Positions 48,534 to 57,496 of a stretch of DNA of 64,000 nucleotides are shown one piece after another. The notes under the pieces were generated by a model. That model had not been told where the DNA came from, did no database searches, and worked only from the letters and a program-made list of their open reading frames with translations. This DNA comes from Janibacter sp. A1S7 (GTDB lineage Bacteria > Actinomycetota > Actinomycetes > Actinomycetales > Dermatophilaceae). The DNA lies in the NCBI RefSeq assembly GCF_037198315.1, contig NZ_CP144913.1:868001-932000 (forward strand). Reading direction: 5' to 3'. The position numbers were made by a program, and so were the translations under genes. Position 1 is the first letter of the stretch. Each line of letters begins with the position of its first letter.

Positions 48534-48554
48534 AGAGTATGCAGTCGGTACGTT
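48534..48554. promoter_or_regulatory. back-to-back leaderless promoters for glgX and the YbjN-like gene
   Basis: On the minus strand TACTCT (48539-48534) lies 7 bases before the glgX ATG; on the plus strand TACGTT (48549-48554) lies 6 bases before ATG 48561. The two start codons are only 34 bases apart, so the -35 regions must lie in the opposite gene or be dispensable. Confidence 0.4.
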
Positions 48555-48560
48555 GGGGGG

Positions 48561-49073
48561 ATGAGCGATCCCACCGCCCTTCCGAACTTCAACAACCAGC
48601 CCGCCGGCAACGACGGCGCCGAGACCGAGGCGCAGCCATCGCTGCGCGACCAGGTCGTCACCGCCCTGAAGGCGATCGAGCTCGAGCCGACCATCGACAA
48701 GGAGGGCGACGTCGCGTTCGTCTTCTCCGAGCAGCAGATGTTCGTGCGCTGCACCGACGACGACTCCAACGTCCTGCGCATCTTCGGCCAGTGGGCCCTG
48801 GAGGACCCGGTCCCGGCTGACCCGATGGAGCGCATGCAGGTCTGCAACGACCTCAACGTCGCCTTCAACCTCGTCAAGACCGCCGTCGCCGGGGACACCC
48901 TCCTGGTGACCAGCGAGCACATCCTCCCGCGCGGTGCCGACGTGCGCGGCCTGCTCGGGCTCGCCGTCCCGCTCGTCCTGCAGGGCGTGCAGCTGTGGCA
49001 CCAGCGCGCCACCGGCCAAGATGGCGCAGACGGCGCCGAGGGCCAGCGGACCGACGCAGAGCCGCAGGCATGA
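48561..49073 (+). CDS. YbjN-domain (type III secretion chaperone-like) protein
   Basis: 170 residues. Central YbjN-like domain (about 28-140): LRDQVVTALKAIELEPTID, FVFSEQQMFVRC, LEDPVPADPMERMQVCNDLNVAFNLVKTAV. The fold is shared with secretion chaperones, but in actinobacteria these are cytosolic proteins of unknown role. No secretion system is nearby. The stop overlaps the start of the crotonase gene (ATGA). GGGGGG precedes the ATG, but the spacing to the -10 suggests a leaderless mRNA. Confidence 0.75.
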   Translation: MSDPTALPNFNNQPAGNDGAETEAQPSLRDQVVTALKAIELEPTIDKEGDVAFVFSEQQMFVRCTDDDSNVLRIFGQWALEDPVPADPMERMQVCNDLNVAFNLVKTAVAGDTLLVTSEHILPRGADVRGLLGLAVPLVLQGVQLWHQRATGQDGADGAEGQRTDAEPQA

Positions 49074-49849
49074 GCGACATCGTCCGTCTCGAGGTCGCCG
49101 ACGGCATCGGCACGATCGTCCTCGACCGCCCGAAGATGAACGCCCTCGACTCAGCGATGCAGCGCCGTCTCGTCGAGGTCGCCGAGGAGGCGGCCGAGCG
49201 GTCGGACATCAGCGCGGTCATCGTCTGGGGCGGCGAGAAGGTCTTCGCCGCCGGGGCGGACGTCAAGGAGATGGCCGAGATGTCCTACACGGACATGGCG
49301 GCCCACGTGCGACTGCTGCAGAAGTTCTCCCGCGCGCTCGCCGCGATCGGCAAGCCGACGGTCGCCGCGATCACCGGCTTCGCGCTCGGCGGTGGCCTCG
49401 AGGTCGCGTTGTGCTGCGACTTCCGCATCGTCGCCAGCAATGCCAAGCTCGGCCAGCCCGAGATCGCCCTCGGGATCATCCCCGGCGCCGGTGGCACCCA
49501 GCGCCTACCGCGCCTCGTCGGCCCGGCCAGGGCGAAGCAGATGATCTTCACCGGTCGTCCCGTCGACGCGCAGGAGGCCCTGTCCATCGGCCTGGCCGAC
49601 CAGGTCGTCGAGCCGGGCGAGGTCCTGGCCGCCGCGCACGCGATGGTCGCACCCTTCGTCGGGGGTCCCGCCCAGGCGCTCAGGGCCGCCAAGGAGAGCA
49701 TCGACCGCGGTCTCGAGGTCGACCTGCAGACCGGTCTGGAGATCGAGGCCCTGCAGTTCACCGGCCTCTTCGCCACCCGGGACCAGAAGAGCGGCATGCG
49801 CAGCTTCGTCGAGAACGGCCCCGGCAAGGCCACCTTCGAGGGCATCTGA
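49070..49849 (+). CDS. enoyl-CoA hydratase (crotonase)
   Basis: 259 residues. It hydrates 2-enoyl-CoA; in this genome segment it can link 3-hydroxybutyryl-CoA and crotonyl-CoA. The oxyanion-hole elements FAAGADVKEMAEM (about 64-76) and ITGFALGGGLEVAL (about 99-112) are present; the catalytic Glu pair region is QPEIALGIIPGAGGTQRL (about 131-148), with Glu in both expected positions or close. Length is standard. It overlaps the genes on both sides by 4 and 1 bases, so its mRNA also carries the YbjN-like, methyltransferase and acyltransferase genes. Confidence 0.92.
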   Translation: MSDIVRLEVADGIGTIVLDRPKMNALDSAMQRRLVEVAEEAAERSDISAVIVWGGEKVFAAGADVKEMAEMSYTDMAAHVRLLQKFSRALAAIGKPTVAAITGFALGGGLEVALCCDFRIVASNAKLGQPEIALGIIPGAGGTQRLPRLVGPARAKQMIFTGRPVDAQEALSIGLADQVVEPGEVLAAAHAMVAPFVGGPAQALRAAKESIDRGLEVDLQTGLEIEALQFTGLFATRDQKSGMRSFVENGPGKATFEGI

Positions 49850-50844
49850 TGGCTCCGGACCCGGTGGTCACACCGGCGGCCAGCGCCCGGGACGTGGAGC
49901 GCGCCTACCAGGACAACAAGCTCGCCCAGGTGCTGTACCACGACTGGGAGGCGCAGACCTACGACGAGAAGTGGTCCATCTCCTTCGACGAGCGCTGCAC
50001 CTCGATCGTGCGCGAGCGCTTCATGCGCGTCCTGGAGTCGACCCGCCACCCGGGGGAGTCGCTCCCCTACGGCAGGGTGCTCGAGCTCGGGGCCGGTACG
50101 GGCTTCTTCTCGCTCAACCTCAAGCGTGCCGGTCTCGTCGAGGACGTCCATGTCAGCGATCTGTCCCCGGGCATGGTCGAGGCGGCCGAGACCAATGCCG
50201 AGCGCCTCGGCTTCACCATCGAGGGGCGGGTCGCGGACGCGGAGTCGCTGCCCTACGAGGACGACAGCTTCGACCTCGTCGTCGGGCACGCGGTGCTCCA
50301 CCACATCCCCGACGTCGAGGCCGCCCTGCGCGAGGTGCTGCGGGTGCTGCGGCCGGGCGGGCGCTTCGTCATCGCGGGAGAGCCGACGAGGATCGGCCAC
50401 TGGTACGCCCGTCATCTCGGCCGCCTCACCTGGGAGACCGCGACCCGCGTGACCCGGCTGCCCCACCTCAGGCAGAAGTGGGCCCGCGAGCAGGCCGAGC
50501 TCGACGAGTCCTCCCGTGCCGCTGCGCTCGAGGCCGTCGTCGACCTGCACACCTTCGACCCCGCCGAGCTCGCCGGGACGGCTCGCCGCGCGGGGGCGGA
50601 CGCGGTCGGTACGGCCACCGAGGAGCTCCTCTCGGCCTTCGCCGGTTGGCCGATCCGCACCTTCGAGTACGCCGTCCCCGAGGAGGCGCTCGGCCGTGGC
50701 TGGGCGACGTTCGCCTACCGCACGTGGCGGACGCTGATGACCGTCGACTCGGCCCTCGACGCCGTCGTGCCGCAGAAGTTCTTCTACAACGTCGGCGTGA
50801 CGGGTGTGAAGCCACGGAAGACACAGGCGGCGCCCCGGCGATGA
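49849..50844 (+). CDS. class I SAM-dependent methyltransferase
   Basis: 331 residues. The SAM-binding fold is clear: motif I VLELGAGTGFFSLNL near residues 80-94, DLSPGMVEAAE, then ADAESLPYEDDSFDLVVGHAVLHHIPD and LREVLRVLRPGGRFVIAGEP. The N-terminal WEAQTYDEKWSISFDERC and the C-terminal region with PQKFFYNVGVTG are shared with a group of actinobacterial methyltransferases of unknown substrate. Coupled by TGATG to the crotonase gene and by ATGA to the acyltransferase gene; a lipid or glycan acceptor is possible but not shown. Confidence 0.85.
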   Translation: MAPDPVVTPAASARDVERAYQDNKLAQVLYHDWEAQTYDEKWSISFDERCTSIVRERFMRVLESTRHPGESLPYGRVLELGAGTGFFSLNLKRAGLVEDVHVSDLSPGMVEAAETNAERLGFTIEGRVADAESLPYEDDSFDLVVGHAVLHHIPDVEAALREVLRVLRPGGRFVIAGEPTRIGHWYARHLGRLTWETATRVTRLPHLRQKWAREQAELDESSRAAALEAVVDLHTFDPAELAGTARRAGADAVGTATEELLSAFAGWPIRTFEYAVPEEALGRGWATFAYRTWRTLMTVDSALDAVVPQKFFYNVGVTGVKPRKTQAAPRR

Positions 50845-51494
50845 GTCGGGGTCGTACCGGCAGTGGGTTCACGTGGTGGCACTGGGCCCGGTGGGTGGCG
50901 GCCAACCGCGCCTGGAGCCACCATCACGTCCTCGGGTACCTGCGGATGGTCCGGGCGCGACTGACCACGCCGGGGCTCGTCTTCGAAGGACCGTGCTTCA
51001 TCGGCCCGGGCGTGCAGTTCCAGGTCACCCCGGGCACGGCCCGGCTGATCGTCGGCGCCTACACCCACATCGGCGGCGGGACCGCCCTGCGCGCCCACGA
51101 GGGCACCCTGCGCATCGGCGAGAAGAGCGTCCTGGGCATCCGCAACACGGTCAACACGTGGCTCGACATCGAGATCGGGGCGGCGTGCATCTTCGCCGAC
51201 GACGTCTACGTGTGCGACTTCGACCACCGCACCGACGACCTCGACCGACCGATCAAGGACCAGGGTCTGGTGAAGTCCCCGGTCCGCATCGGCGACGACG
51301 TGTGGGTCGCGACGAAGTGCGTGGTCACCCGGGGCGCGGACATCGGCGACCACTCGGTCGTCGGTGCCGGCGCCGTCGTCAGGGGGGCCCATCCCCCCTT
51401 CGTCGTCCTCGGGGGAGTGCCCGCCCGGGTGCTCAGGGTGCGTCGTCCGGTGGACGTCTCCGCGGCCGAGCTCGACCTGCCGGAGGGCTGGTGA
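50841..51494 (+). CDS. left-handed beta-helix (hexapeptide) acyltransferase
   Basis: 217 residues. The N-terminus is Trp/His/Arg-rich. It is followed by hexapeptide repeats (IVGAYTHIGGGTAL, IGEKSVLGIRNTVN, IEIGAACIFADDVYV, IGDDVWVATKCVVTRGADIGDHSVVGAGAVV) and ends with VVLGGVPARVLR, as in maltose/galactoside O-acetyltransferases. The catalytic His is probably in CDFDHRTDD. It resembles enzymes that acetylate sugars or lipid-linked glycans. Coupled to the methyltransferase gene, so both may modify the same molecule. Confidence 0.85.
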   Translation: MSRGRTGSGFTWWHWARWVAANRAWSHHHVLGYLRMVRARLTTPGLVFEGPCFIGPGVQFQVTPGTARLIVGAYTHIGGGTALRAHEGTLRIGEKSVLGIRNTVNTWLDIEIGAACIFADDVYVCDFDHRTDDLDRPIKDQGLVKSPVRIGDDVWVATKCVVTRGADIGDHSVVGAGAVVRGAHPPFVVLGGVPARVLRVRRPVDVSAAELDLPEGW

Positions 51495-51495
51495 C

Positions 51496-51831
51496 ATGAC
51501 CGGACAGCCCCGTGAGCCACTCGACGTGCTCGTCGTGCACATCCCGCAGGAGTCGACCCGCAGGGTGCTTGCCGCGCTCTTCGCCGCCGGCGCCGGGGAG
51601 GTGGGCGAGTACCGCGAGTGCGCCTTCGTCATCCCCGGTCAGGGGCAGTTCCGCCCCGTGGGGTCGGCCAACCCCACGATCGGGACGGTCGGCGAGCTCG
51701 AGTACGTCCTCGAGGACCGTGCCGAGGTCACGTTCCCGCGATCGCGAAGGGCGCTCGTGGTCAACGCCCTTCGTCGCGCACACCCCTACGAGGAGCCCTC
51801 CTTCCACGTGCTGGAGAACGCCGCCGACTGA
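51496..51831 (+). CDS. standalone NIF3-insert/YqfO-like domain protein
   Basis: 111 residues. It matches the small ferredoxin-like (PII/CutA-like) domain normally inserted in the NIF3/YqfO metal-binding proteins: VVHIPQESTRRVLAALFAAGAG, GEYRECAFVIPGQGQF, and the C-terminal HPYEEPSFHVLE signature. The surrounding NIF3 halves with their dinuclear metal site are absent. Function is unknown. It starts 1 base after the acyltransferase stop, so it may ride on that operon. Confidence 0.75.
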   Translation: MTGQPREPLDVLVVHIPQESTRRVLAALFAAGAGEVGEYRECAFVIPGQGQFRPVGSANPTIGTVGELEYVLEDRAEVTFPRSRRALVVNALRRAHPYEEPSFHVLENAAD

Positions 51832-52044
51832 GGTCGCATCCCGACCTCTCCCAGGGGCCCGTGCAGCGCGTGCCGCCGGGGGTGTGTCCAACGGCACCTC
51901 GGTCCACCTTGGAGGCCGCTGGCGCTCCTCGTTAGCGTGAGGGGTGCTGGGAGACTCCTCACACCTTGGGAACGAGCACGCCCCGAGGTGGCAGGATCGG
52001 CCCGGTACCCAAGCCCCCTGACCCAGGAAGAGGACGATTCACCG

Positions 52045-52824
52045 ATGAACATCGTCGTCTGCGTGAAGCACGTGCCGGACGCCCAGTCCGAGCGTGGATT
52101 CAACGAGGACAACACGACCGACCGCGACGGCGTCGACGGGCTCCTCTCCGAGCTCGACGAGTACGCCGTCGAGCAGGCCCTCCAGATCGCCGAGGCCGGC
52201 GAGGGAGAGGTCACCGTCCTGACGGTCGGCCCGGCTGACGCCGCCGACGCCGTCAAGAAGTCCCTCCAGATGGGTGCCGACAAGGGCGTCCACGTCTCCG
52301 ACGACGCGATCGCCGGATCCGACGCCCCCGCCACCTCGCTGATTCTCGCCGAGGCCATCAAGAAGATCGGCACGCCCGACCTCGTCATCACCGGTATGGC
52401 CTCGACCGACGGCACCATGGGTGTCGTCCCGGCGATGCTCGCCGAGCGCCTCGGCCTCCCGCAGGTCACCTACGCCTCCGAGCTGACCGTCGACGACGGC
52501 ACCGCCACGATCCGTCGTGACGGCGACACCGCGAGCGAGACCGTCCAGGCCTCCCTCCCGGCGCTGGTCTCGGTCACCGACCAGATCAACGAGCCGCGTT
52601 ACCCCTCCTTCAAGGGCATCATGGCCGCGAAGAAGAAGCCGGTCGAGGAGTGGGCGCTCGCCGACCTCGGCGTGGACGCCGGACAGGTCGGCCTGGCGAA
52701 CGCGTGGACCGCGGTCGAGCAGACCACCAAGCGTCCGCCGCGCGAGCAGGGCACCATCGTCACCGACGAGGGCGACGGCGGCACCAAGCTCGCCGAGTTC
52801 CTCACCACCCACAAGTTCGTCTGA
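52045..52824 (+). CDS. etfB: electron transfer flavoprotein beta subunit
   Basis: 259 residues. With EtfA it carries electrons from acyl-CoA dehydrogenases to the quinone pool. N-terminal MNIVVCVKHVPDAQ, the AMP-binding loop region TGMASTDGTMGVVPAMLAE, and the C-terminal PSFKGIMAAKKKPVEEW block are typical. GAAGAGGA lies about 8 bases before the ATG. The 213 bases upstream hold a possible -10 (TAGCGT, 51933-51938) and a weak GTGAGG/CCTCAC repeat. Confidence 0.95.
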   Translation: MNIVVCVKHVPDAQSERGFNEDNTTDRDGVDGLLSELDEYAVEQALQIAEAGEGEVTVLTVGPADAADAVKKSLQMGADKGVHVSDDAIAGSDAPATSLILAEAIKKIGTPDLVITGMASTDGTMGVVPAMLAERLGLPQVTYASELTVDDGTATIRRDGDTASETVQASLPALVSVTDQINEPRYPSFKGIMAAKKKPVEEWALADLGVDAGQVGLANAWTAVEQTTKRPPREQGTIVTDEGDGGTKLAEFLTTHKFV

Positions 52825-52856
52825 GCGACGACTCCACAGATTCAAGGAGCACAGAC

Positions 52857-53807
52857 ATGGCTGAAGTCCTCGTCCTCGTCGACCACGCAAACGGTGAGGT
52901 GAAGAAGCCCGCCGCCGAGATGCTGACCCTGGCCCGCCGCCTGGGTGAGCCCTCCGCCGTCTTCATCGGCCCCGGCGCCGAGACGGCCAAGGACCTCCTC
53001 GCGCGCTACGGCGCCGAGAAGATCTACAGCGTCTCCGACCCGGCCGCGCTGGAGTCCCTCGTCGCCCCCCAGGCCGAGATCCTCGCGCAGCTGGTCCAGG
53101 AGAAGCAGCCCGCCGCGGTGCTCATCCCGAGCAACTCCGCCGGCAAGGAGATCGGTGCCCGCCTCGCGGTCAAGACCGAGTCCGGTCTGATCACCGACGC
53201 CGAGGACATCGAGACCGGTGACTCGGGTCCGGTGACCCTGCAGTCCGTCTTCGCCGGCAGCTACACCGTCAACGCGAAGGTCACCAAGGGCACCCCGATC
53301 ATCTGCGTCAAGCCCAACTCCGCCACCCCGGAGCAGGCCGATGGCGCCGGTGCCTTCGAGGAGCTCTCCGTGAGCATCTCCGACGACGCCAAGGCGGCGA
53401 AGATCACCGCGTCCGAGCCGCGGAAGTCCTCTGGTCGCCCCGAGCTCGCCGAGGCGGCGATCGTCGTCTCCGGCGGTCGCGGCACCGGCGGCGACTTCTC
53501 CCCGGTGGAGACCTTCGCGGACACCCTCGGTGCCGCCGTCGGCGCCTCGCGTGCCGCGGTCGACGCCGGCTGGTACCCGCACTCCTCGCAGGTCGGCCAG
53601 ACCGGCAAGCAGGTCTCCCCGCAGCTCTACGTCGCTGCCGGCATCTCCGGCGCCATCCAGCACCGCGCCGGTATGCAGACGTCGAAGACGATCGTCGCGG
53701 TCAACAAGGACGAAGAGGCCCCGATCTTCGAGCTCGTCGACTTCGGAGTCGTCGGTGACCTCTTCCAGGTCCTGCCGCAGGCGACCGAGGCCGTCAAGGG
53801 CAGCTGA
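52857..53807 (+). CDS. etfA: electron transfer flavoprotein alpha subunit
   Basis: 316 residues. It binds FAD: conserved GGRGTGGDF, then [36 protein letters not shown] and [22 protein letters not shown] in the C-terminal FAD domain. AAGGAG lies 8 bases before the ATG, and the gene follows etfB after 32 bases. Its physiological dehydrogenases are not adjacent. A methylsuccinyl-CoA dehydrogenase of the ethylmalonyl-CoA pathway would be one, encoded elsewhere if present. Confidence 0.95.
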   Translation: MAEVLVLVDHANGEVKKPAAEMLTLARRLGEPSAVFIGPGAETAKDLLARYGAEKIYSVSDPAALESLVAPQAEILAQLVQEKQPAAVLIPSNSAGKEIGARLAVKTESGLITDAEDIETGDSGPVTLQSVFAGSYTVNAKVTKGTPIICVKPNSATPEQADGAGAFEELSVSISDDAKAAKITASEPRKSSGRPELAEAAIVVSGGRGTGGDFSPVETFADTLGAAVGASRAAVDAGWYPHSSQVGQTGKQVSPQLYVAAGISGAIQHRAGMQTSKTIVAVNKDEEAPIFELVDFGVVGDLFQVLPQATEAVKGS

Positions 53808-53852
53808 GCCCATGCGCTGACGACGGCGTTGCGCGGCGACGCCCGAGCAGCG

Positions 53853-53891
53853 CGAAGGGGGGTCCGCACCACGGGTGCGGACCCCCCTTCG
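53853..53891 (+). terminator. perfect terminator after etfA
   Basis: CGAAGGGGGGTCCGCACC pairs perfectly (18 bp) with GGTGCGGACCCCCCTTCG around an ACG loop, 45 bases after the etfA stop. Both arms end in the window's recurring 9-mer. Confidence 0.85.
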
Positions 53892-54057
53892 GCATGCCGT
53901 GGGTGGGACGCGGCGCGCGATGCCGATGTGAACTCGGTCCGGTGAGCGGGTAAGGTGCTCTGCGCTCGCTCTGCAGGTCACGGACGCCCTGGAGCGAAGC
54001 CGACCGAGGCCGCGACCGGCCCGGCCACCCCGCGGGGGAGCGTCCGTATCCGATGGC

Positions 54058-55782
54058 ATGTCCGGCATGCCGCGCTCCCGGCCGCTGCCCGCTCCACCGA
54101 CAGCAACTGAGGCTCCCATCATCGAACCCCGAACCGTGCACCCTGCCCGAAACTCCACCGAGGACGTGGGCGGGCCAACGGACCACGACCCGCCCGCCAT
54201 GCATCCGAGCCGCGACCGGGTGGTCACCGGCGTCAGCGCAGGCAGCTTGGCGCTCTTCGTCGCCCTGGCCCTGCTCGTCCCGAGCACGGTCAGTGAGTGG
54301 GTCGCCAGCGGCGCCGCGTTCAGCGGGCGGTGGTTCGGTCTGTTCTGGCAGGTACTGCTGCTGGTGACGTTCGTGGTGGCCGTGCTGCTGGCGGCCACCC
54401 CGTGGGCCAAGGCGCGACTGGGCGGCCTGGCCACGCCGGAGTACGGCCGGTTCAAGTGGGTGGCGATGATCATGTGCACCCTGCTGGCCGGTGGCGGGGT
54501 CTTCTGGGCCGCCGCCGAGCCGATGTACCACTACACGTCGACCCCGCCCTACTTCGACGGCAGCGGCACCGATCGGGCCGCTGCTGCGCTGGGTCAGAGC
54601 TTCGTGCACTGGGGATTCCTCGTCTGGGCCATCCTCGGCTCGCTCGGTGCGCTGGTGATGCTCTACGGCGCCGAGCGCGGGATGCCTCTGCGGCCGCGGA
54701 CGCTGCTCTACCCGGTGATGGGTGAGCGTCTGCGCACCAGCTGGATCGGGACCGTCGTCGACATCGTCTGCATCATCTCGGTGGTCGCCGGGACCGTGGG
54801 GCCGATCGGCTTCCTCGGGCTGCAGGTCGCCTACGGTCTGCACGGCCTCTTCGACGTCCCCAATTCCTATGGTGTCCAGCTCGCCGTGATCCTCGCACTG
54901 AGCGGGATCGCCCTGCTGTCGGTCCTCTCGGGCATCGACAAGGGCATCCAGCTGCTCAGCCGGTTCAACGTGTGGCTGGCCGTCGCCCTGATGGGCCTCC
55001 TCCTGGTGGTCGGATCCGCACTCTTCGTCCTGAAGTCCTGGCTGGCCGGCCTGGGCACCTACGCCACCGACTTCGTCGGCACCTCCCTCTACCAGGGCGA
55101 CCAGGCCTGGCTGGACAGCTGGACGCTGTTCTTCTTCGGGTGGTTCTTGGGCTACGCACCGCTGATGTCGATCTTCATCGCGCGCATCTCGCGCGGTCGC
55201 ACCGCGCGCGACCTGTTGGTCGCCACCTCGATCATCGCCCCGATCGCCACGACGGTGTGGTTCAGCGTGCTCGGCGGGACGGCCATCTGGATCGAGCAGG
55301 ACCGTCCCGGCGCGATCTCCGAGCCCCTGGCCAGCGACGGACTGCCCGCTGCGGTCATGGCGATCTCGGACAACCTGCCCCTGGCCGTCCTGATCGCCGT
55401 GGGCTTCTTCGTGCTGACGATCACCTTCGTCGCGACCACCACCGACTCGATGTCCTACGCGGTCGCCCAGGCCTGTACGGCGCACGACTCGCCGTCGCGG
55501 TGGCTGCGCGGACTGTGGACCCTCCTGATGGGCGGAGCCGCTGCGACCCTGGTCTCCGTCGGCAACGGTGGCATCTCGGCGCTGCAGTCCTTCATCGTCA
55601 TCACGGCCGTGCCGGTCGGCTTCGTCATGCTCCCCAGCGTCGTCGCGGCACCGATCTACCTGCGCCGTCTGGCCATCGAGCAGGGCGTCCTGCGGGAAGG
55701 GGGCGACGGCCAGGCTCCGCAGGACACGACCCGCGAGGACGCTCGATCCGAGCGCCGTGCGGAATCGGCCCCGCGGCGCTAG
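54058..55782 (+). CDS. BCCT-family transporter
   Basis: 574 residues. BCCT carriers import betaine, choline, carnitine or related quaternary ammonium solutes with Na+ or H+. About 12 membrane segments are visible. The family signature is GWFLGYAPLMSIFIARISRGRT near residues 361-382. The glycine-rich TM helix region MCTLLAGGGVFWAAAEPMYHY and later NLPLAVLIAVGFFVLT also fit. The charged C-terminal tail (REDARSERRAESAPRR) could be the osmosensory kind. The N-terminus is uncertain: ATG 54058 adds about 50 polar residues; ATG 54199 is the other option. Confidence 0.88.
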   Translation: MSGMPRSRPLPAPPTATEAPIIEPRTVHPARNSTEDVGGPTDHDPPAMHPSRDRVVTGVSAGSLALFVALALLVPSTVSEWVASGAAFSGRWFGLFWQVLLLVTFVVAVLLAATPWAKARLGGLATPEYGRFKWVAMIMCTLLAGGGVFWAAAEPMYHYTSTPPYFDGSGTDRAAAALGQSFVHWGFLVWAILGSLGALVMLYGAERGMPLRPRTLLYPVMGERLRTSWIGTVVDIVCIISVVAGTVGPIGFLGLQVAYGLHGLFDVPNSYGVQLAVILALSGIALLSVLSGIDKGIQLLSRFNVWLAVALMGLLLVVGSALFVLKSWLAGLGTYATDFVGTSLYQGDQAWLDSWTLFFFGWFLGYAPLMSIFIARISRGRTARDLLVATSIIAPIATTVWFSVLGGTAIWIEQDRPGAISEPLASDGLPAAVMAISDNLPLAVLIAVGFFVLTITFVATTTDSMSYAVAQACTAHDSPSRWLRGLWTLLMGGAAATLVSVGNGGISALQSFIVITAVPVGFVMLPSVVAAPIYLRRLAIEQGVLREGGDGQAPQDTTREDARSERRAESAPRR

Positions 55783-55936
55783 GACGTGGCACACCGGCGC
55801 GGTCCGGCGGGCCGGTGGGCTCCGCGAAAAGGGGCCCAACTCGCCTTTACCCAAACGTGACTTGTCGGGGCCGGGTCGGCTACGGTCGCACCTGGCCACG
55901 TCCGATGTCCCTGCACCATCCGTCTTGAGGTTTCCT

Positions 55937-56836
55937 GTGATTTCGTCCCGTTACGTCGGCCGCCACGGTCGGTCGCGTGCCCGCATCTGCCTGCCGGCCA
56001 TCGGGGGCAGTGGCGCCGCGCGCGCAGCCGCGAAGTCCGTGGCGGGCATGGGTATCGTCCTGGGGTCCGGGGCATTCGTCATCGCGCCGTCCTCGGCCGT
56101 CGGTACCGTCGACGTCGACCCGAGCGTCCTGGGTGCCGAACGCGCCATCTCCGCCACGGACCTCTTGGCGGACCGCGACGCGGGCTCCGAGGAGTCCACC
56201 GCCGCCCGCTCGGCCCGGCGCAGTGCTCCAGCAGCGATCACCGCGCCGGACGGCGGCCCCGGGCAGGCCGGCCCGGGGACGCTGGACGTCGAGCCGGTGG
56301 CCAAGCCGGAGCCGAAGCCGAAGCCGAAGCCGGAACCGGAACCGGAACCGGAAGCACCATCGGCGGACACCGGTGCGACACGGGCCGACGCGTCGACGGA
56401 GACCGACGGGCCCGCTGCTGAGCCGACGCCGTCCGGGTCGAGCGAGCCCGAGGCACAGGAGAGCTCGACCTCCGCGTCCGGCGGCGTGCAGACGGACGGC
56501 TATGCCGCGCAGGCGTCCGCGATCGGCCTCGGCCCGAACGCGAGTGCCGTCTACTCGGCCGTGCGCAACCAGTTCCCCGACATGACCAACATCGGGGGGT
56601 ACCGCGCGGGTGACCCGGGTGACCACGGTTCCGGTCGAGCGGTGGACATCATGGTCAGTGGTGCCCGTGGTGACCAGGTCGCCGCATGGTTGCAGCAGAA
56701 CGCCGGCAGCCTGAACATCAAGTACGTGATCTGGAAACAGCGCATCTGGCGCCCCGGCTCGTCATGGAGCGCCATGGAGGACCGGGGGTCGGCCACGGCC
56801 AACCACTACGACCACGTGCACGTCTCGGTGCACTGA
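55937..56836 (+). CDS. secreted cell-wall peptidase, M15-like (ARB_07466-type C-terminal domain)
   Basis: 299 residues from GTG 55937 (GAGG 7 bases upstream). A hydrophobic, signal-like segment lies at about 35-55. It is followed by a low-complexity linker with Lys/Pro and Glu/Pro repeats at about 120-138 and more Ser/Thr/Glu to about 185. The C-terminal domain (about 190-299) has DHGSGRAVDIMV near 229-240 and HYDHVHVS near 290-297, the His/Asp and HxH zinc pattern of M15/VanY-type peptidases. Role: probably cleavage of peptidoglycan stem peptides outside the cell. The 154 bases upstream do not show a ydaO-type riboswitch. Confidence 0.75.
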   Translation: MISSRYVGRHGRSRARICLPAIGGSGAARAAAKSVAGMGIVLGSGAFVIAPSSAVGTVDVDPSVLGAERAISATDLLADRDAGSEESTAARSARRSAPAAITAPDGGPGQAGPGTLDVEPVAKPEPKPKPKPEPEPEPEAPSADTGATRADASTETDGPAAEPTPSGSSEPEAQESSTSASGGVQTDGYAAQASAIGLGPNASAVYSAVRNQFPDMTNIGGYRAGDPGDHGSGRAVDIMVSGARGDQVAAWLQQNAGSLNIKYVIWKQRIWRPGSSWSAMEDRGSATANHYDHVHVSVH

Positions 56837-56843
56837 CGCGGCG

Positions 56844-57479
56844 TCACAACAGTTTGGGCAGCGCGGCCAGGAAGGCGATGCCGACGACCATCAGGGCGGA
56901 GGTCATCGCCACAAGAGTCCATGACAGGGCGCGGGATCCGATGCGGGTGGCGAAGGCGGCGAAGAAGAGGACGAGCGCGAACAGCACCGTCAGCAGGGTG
57001 TAGCGGTCACCCCGCGCGTTGTCGTCCAGGCCCTCTTGGAAGAGAGCGTCGGCACGCTCGTCCGCGGCCGTGGCCTTGATCGCCCCCGGTGGGATGTACG
57101 AGTCGAGCTCGAACGGGCTCTTGGGAGCTGAAGGGTTCTTCAGTGGTTTCGTGGACTTCCATTCTGTGAAGGCCACGTCGAAGTGCGGGGTGAAACGCTC
57201 TTGCGCGAAATCAGCGAGCCGTTGGTCATCTTCGGAAACGGCCTTCAGGTAGATGCCGAAGACCTGCAGATCGATGGCGCGCGCGGCGTCGGCGTGCGTG
57301 GCCTGTCGGGATGCCTCGATCCGCTGCGAGGACGCCTTCGAGAAATTGATGGACATGCTGCCGCCCCACTTGCTGCTCTCGAAGCCGCTCCACGCGGTGA
57401 GCACAGCCGTCAGGGAAAGCACCATGACGATGACCATCTCCCGGGCTTTCCCGGCACGATCGTCGGTCTGGGCAGACAT
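56844..57479 (-). CDS. DUF4337-like membrane protein
   Basis: 211 residues. Membrane helix at about 15-35, then a long helical soluble part rich in Ala, Asp, Gln and Lys (about 45-155), and two membrane helices at about 160-180 and 187-208. The pattern (WSGFESSKWGG, later DRYTLLTVLFALVLFFAAFA) fits the DUF4337 group, whose function is unknown. Codon use is less GC-rich than in the neighbours, with many A/T third positions, which hints at acquisition. It is 17 bases downstream of the SHOCT gene, so probably in one operon. Confidence 0.7.
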   Translation of the reverse strand: MSAQTDDRAGKAREMVIVMVLSLTAVLTAWSGFESSKWGGSMSINFSKASSQRIEASRQATHADAARAIDLQVFGIYLKAVSEDDQRLADFAQERFTPHFDVAFTEWKSTKPLKNPSAPKSPFELDSYIPPGAIKATAADERADALFQEGLDDNARGDRYTLLTVLFALVLFFAAFATRIGSRALSWTLVAMTSALMVVGIAFLAALPKLL

Positions 57480-57496
57480 GATGTGAAACCGGCGCT

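Noticed and set aside
55783..55936. c-di-AMP (ydaO) riboswitch before the secreted peptidase
   Set aside because: Actinobacterial wall hydrolases often have one, but the conserved core sequences could not be found here.
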